Below are positions 6,291-8,743 of a stretch of 8,743 nucleotides of DNA, piece after piece. Below the pieces are notes generated by a model that saw only the letters and a program-made list of their open reading frames with translations, did no database searches and was not told the origin of the DNA. Numbering within the stretch: position 1 is the first letter of the stretch; each line of letters begins with the position of its first letter. The translations under genes were made by a program, and so were the position numbers. The DNA comes from CAG-877 sp963660495 (lineage in GTDB: Bacteria; Bacillota_I; Bacilli_A; RF39; UBA660): NCBI GenBank assembly GCA_963660495.1, contig CAVKYO010000076.1:1-8743 (forward strand), in the 5' to 3' direction.

Positions 6291-8423
6291 ATGAAAATCG
6301 ATTTACATTGTCATACTAAAAATACAAAAAATGAAGAATCTGATTTAAGAAATGTAAGTGTTGAAAAATTTAAGGAAAAGGTTGAACTTTCTGAGGTTAA
6401 ATTTTTAGCTATTACTAATCATAATCGCTTTTTTAAAGATAATTATAAAGAATTAAAGGAAGCAGTAAAAGATTTATGTTATGTTATTCCAGGAATTGAA
6501 TTGGATGTAGAAGGAATTAATAAATCAAGAGGACATGTAATACTAATTGCTAATCCTGATGATGTAGATGATTTTGAAAAACGAGTCAACCAAATAACAA
6601 AAGATTTTACTCCTGATAATTTTATCATTGGTAGTCATGAGTTATATGAGAAGTTTAAAGACATGGATATAATTTATATTGCACATTTTTTAAAAGATAA
6701 GCAATTATCTATTGAAGATTTAGAAGATTTTGAAAGTATCATGAGTAAACCTTTAAGATTATTAAAAGAAGCATCTAATATTGTATCTATTGGTGTATTA
6801 CAAAGTAATAATCATCGTGCAATGATAGGAACAGATGTGATTGATTGGAATAATTATGAAAATTGTACTTTTGGAAACTTAAAATTTGAAATTAAAGACT
6901 ACAAAAGTTTATTAAAGTTAGTTGATAAAGATACACAACTTATTACTGACTTAATAAACGAAAATTTTGATGAAAAAATTATAGTATATGGTAAAAGTGA
7001 AACAAAAGAATATCCATTTGAACTTCCAATTTATGATGATGTTAACATTATATTTGGAGATAAAGGTAGTGGTAAAACAGAAATATTAAATTCTTTAAAA
7101 GAACACTATGAAATGAATGGGGATAAATATGTTGAATTTTCAGGTGGAGACAAAGAAGGCTGGTATAAACAACTTATTAGTGTTAATAAAGAGGATTATA
7201 ATATAGATAATTTACAATTAGATGATAATTGTGCCGATAAATTAGAAAATATTATAAATTTCAGCGATGAAACACCAACATCTATAAAAACTTATTATAA
7301 ATATTTTAAAAACGCGTCGAAAAATAAAAAGAAAACAATGATGAAGTCTTTACTAATAAGTAAAAGTCATAGTTTTAATGATAAAATTTACAAAAACTTG
7401 TTTAGTGATTATATATCAATTAGTGATTTTATTAAGAAATTAGAAAATTTTGAATACAAAAATTATGATAACGACGAAATTAATAAAAACATAAATTCTT
7501 TAAATATATTAAAAGATAATATTTATAAAAAGTACAAGGAGGTATGGTTAGAGGAAAATTCTTCAAAATTATTGGATGATTTTATTGAAAAAATGAACAA
7601 TTATGTTTCACAAAATATTGGTAGCCCATCAATGCCAACGGAAACAGGCTTATTCAATTTTGTTAAAAAGCGAGTTGAACTAAAAAATAATATTAAAAGT
7701 ATTACCAATATTTTAAATAAAACTTCAGATTCAACAAATGAATATATTGGTAAACTTGGTTTAAAAGGGAATGTTTATTTAACAACAAAATATAAATTTA
7801 TTAATTTGTTAAACAAAAAGGATATCAACCATACTACACTTATTTCAAATAAAGGAGAACTAGCAAATATAATAACAAATATGGGAAAAATAATGGAAGA
7901 TATATCTTCCCCTAAACTAGTAGAATATACCAAAACAATTGCTCAAGATTGTAATAATAAAGATATTAAAGATTTAAATGATTTCATGTCAATAGAAAGA
8001 TTTTTTGAAATATCTGGGAAACAATATAAACCATCTAAAGGAGAATTAGCTATTCTTTCATTACAACATGATTTGATATCAAAAAAAGAATACGAGATTT
8101 TCCTAATTGATGAACCTGAAGCAAATTTAGGAAGTACATATATTAATGACGAAATTGTACCATTGTTAAAAGATTTAGCTCATGCTAAAAAGAAAATAGT
8201 AATTGCTACACATGATGCTAATATTGCAATTAGAACAAGACCATCTAACTCAATTTTAAAAATCGTTGATAATGAAAATTACAAAACATATATTGGCAAT
8301 ATGTTTACTGATATTTTATATAGCATTGATTCAAGTGAAAAGTTAAGTTGGAAAGATGAAAGTATTAAATATTTAGAAGGTGGAAAAGATGCTTTCGAAG
8401 AAAGAGGTGATCTATATGAATAA
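6291..8423 (+). CDS. PHP-domain / SMC-ABC-like ATPase fusion protein (putative defence protein)
   Basis: The 710-residue protein joins two domains. Residues 1 to about 190 form a PHP (polymerase and histidinol phosphatase) metal-dependent phosphoesterase: DLHCH (4-8), TNHN (42-45), GIELD (68-72), GHVIL (81-85), AHF (131-133), NHR (174-176) and GTD (180-182). Residues from about 245 form an SMC/ABC-like ATPase: Walker A GDKGSGKT (256-263), a long helical insert, the signature-like PSKGELAILSLQHDL (581-595), Walker B FLIDEPEANLG (604-614) and H-loop ATHDA (639-643). Similar PHP-plus-ATPase proteins (TrlF-type, and the Ppl defence protein as I recall it) are larger or little studied; some protect against phage. 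A nuclease or phosphatase gated by an ATPase sensor is a reasonable inference, not shown. A strong AAGGAGG site supports the start. It overlaps the next gene by 8 nt. Confidence 0.88.
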   Translation: MKIDLHCHTKNTKNEESDLRNVSVEKFKEKVELSEVKFLAITNHNRFFKDNYKELKEAVKDLCYVIPGIELDVEGINKSRGHVILIANPDDVDDFEKRVNQITKDFTPDNFIIGSHELYEKFKDMDIIYIAHFLKDKQLSIEDLEDFESIMSKPLRLLKEASNIVSIGVLQSNNHRAMIGTDVIDWNNYENCTFGNLKFEIKDYKSLLKLVDKDTQLITDLINENFDEKIIVYGKSETKEYPFELPIYDDVNIIFGDKGSGKTEILNSLKEHYEMNGDKYVEFSGGDKEGWYKQLISVNKEDYNIDNLQLDDNCADKLENIINFSDETPTSIKTYYKYFKNASKNKKKTMMKSLLISKSHSFNDKIYKNLFSDYISISDFIKKLENFEYKNYDNDEINKNINSLNILKDNIYKKYKEVWLEENSSKLLDDFIEKMNNYVSQNIGSPSMPTETGLFNFVKKRVELKNNIKSITNILNKTSDSTNEYIGKLGLKGNVYLTTKYKFINLLNKKDINHTTLISNKGELANIITNMGKIMEDISSPKLVEYTKTIAQDCNNKDIKDLNDFMSIERFFEISGKQYKPSKGELAILSLQHDLISKKEYEIFLIDEPEANLGSTYINDEIVPLLKDLAHAKKKIVIATHDANIAIRTRPSNSILKIVDNENYKTYIGNMFTDILYSIDSSEKLSWKDESIKYLEGGKDAFEERGDLYE
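8403..8412 (+). promoter_or_regulatory. Ribosome binding site choosing the start of the small downstream gene
   Basis: AGAGGTGATC is a nine-of-ten match to the 16S complement AGGAGGTGATC region and ends 3 nt before the ATG at 8416. It is located inside the end of the PHP-ATPase gene. This argues against the upstream in-frame ATGs at 8380 and 8389, which have no comparable site. Confidence 0.75.
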
Positions 8424-8706
8424 TGAAATAATAGTAAATATTTCAACTGAAGGAGAAAAAACATATATAGTTTTTAATTTTGAACAACCAATTAAGTTAG
8501 AAATTACAACTGATAGCAAAGAAACCATAAAAAATGTATTTTATGAAATTTTAAATCACATTATAAGTGATAATTACATTACGTTTAAATTCACAAGGAC
8601 GGGTGAAGATTTATATAATGATGTTACAGAAAAATATATACAAGATTTAAATAATGAATTGGAAGCATTAAAAAATAATTTTAAGAATGCTCAAATTCAA
8701 ATGTAA
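8416..8706 (+). CDS. Small protein of unknown function, coupled to the PHP-ATPase
   Basis: I do not recognise the family of this 96-residue protein. The start at 8416 is chosen from the strong ribosome site just before it and the 8-nt overlap with the PHP-ATPase stop; an in-frame ATG at 8380 would add 12 residues but lacks a site. The N-terminal half alternates short hydrophobic strands (EIIVNIS, KTYIVFNFE, IKLEITT), suggesting a small beta-rich domain; residues 32-50 are likely helical, followed by YITFKFTR and a C-terminal charged helix (YIQDLNNELEALKNNFKNAQ) able to form a coiled coil. There is no signal peptide or membrane segment. Coupled translation with the ATPase suggests a partner subunit, regulator or antitoxin-like protein; none of these is demonstrated. 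Confidence 0.75.
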   Translation: MNNEIIVNISTEGEKTYIVFNFEQPIKLEITTDSKETIKNVFYEILNHIISDNYITFKFTRTGEDLYNDVTEKYIQDLNNELEALKNNFKNAQIQM

Positions 8707-8743
8707 ATGCAACTTTTGAAAGTTAAATGCAACTTTTAGTATG
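8704..8743. repeat. Short direct repeat with 20-bp period, running to the window edge
   Basis: TAAATGCAACTTTT occurs at 8704-8717 and again at 8724-8737, exactly 20 bp apart; the bases between (GAAAGT) complete an inverted repeat AACTTT-TG-AAAGTT at 8711-8724. The first copy overlaps the stop codon of the small gene. The window ends six bases after the second copy, so the number of units is unknown. It could be the edge of an insertion sequence (the GTTGCATTTA string on the other strand reminds me of ends of some IS30-family elements), a recombinase target or a small repeat array. Confidence 0.6.

Noticed and set aside
8380..8415. Longer version of the small 3' gene starting at 8380
   Set aside because: No ribosome site stands before it, while a near-perfect one precedes the ATG at 8416.
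8279..8464. Open frame on the - strand opposite the end of the PHP-ATPase gene
   Set aside because: It spans the junction of two well-supported + strand genes and has no recognisable content.
8704..8743. Start of a CRISPR array
   Set aside because: The unit is only 20 bp with 14 bp repeated and 6 bp between copies; CRISPR repeats and spacers are longer, and no cas gene is present.

Overview
The window is strongly AT-rich, uses ATG starts with AGGAGG-type ribosome sites, and encodes proteins typical of low-GC Firmicutes; a gut-type Erysipelotrichia/Clostridia-like host is plausible, but no housekeeping gene is present to fix the taxon. Almost all of it is accessory DNA: one mobile-element module followed by two defence-type modules.

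Left module (1..2759, + strand): the 3' part of a large serine recombinase (zinc ribbon, coiled coil), a TnpV protein, a conspicuous nested inverted repeat, and a MobA/VirD2-type (MOBP) relaxase. This is the integration and mobilisation core of an element related in layout to Tn4451-type mobilizable transposons, although Tn4451 itself, as I recall it, carries a Mob/Pre-type relaxase instead. The relaxase frame is interrupted by one in-frame TGA (2553..2555), after which the same frame stays open for 67 more codons. A strong bidirectional hairpin terminator (2734..2775) closes the module.

Middle module (2781..6136, - strand): a three-gene restriction-modification operon, transcribed in the order beta-class DNA methyltransferase, D12/alpha-class adenine methyltransferase, endonuclease. 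The endonuclease is a full-length homologue of the type IIS enzyme FokI, with the catalytic PD...DxK residues, the dimer-interface residues and most DNA-reading residues retained. FokI's own methyltransferase is a single two-domain protein; here the two strand-specific activities appear to be split between separate proteins of different classes. Genes overlap by 8 nt at each junction.

Right module (6291..8706, + strand): divergently transcribed from the R-M operon, a 710-aa protein with an N-terminal PHP phosphoesterase domain joined to an SMC/ABC-like ATPase, translationally coupled (again an 8-nt overlap) to a 96-aa protein of unknown family. This is the best candidate for a little-described anti-phage system. 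The window ends in a short 20-bp-period repeat that continues past its edge.

Reading the modules together: a mobilizable element appears to carry, or sit beside, a small defence island (FokI-like R-M plus PHP-ATPase pair). The outer element boundaries are not in the window, so whether the defence genes are true cargo is inference.
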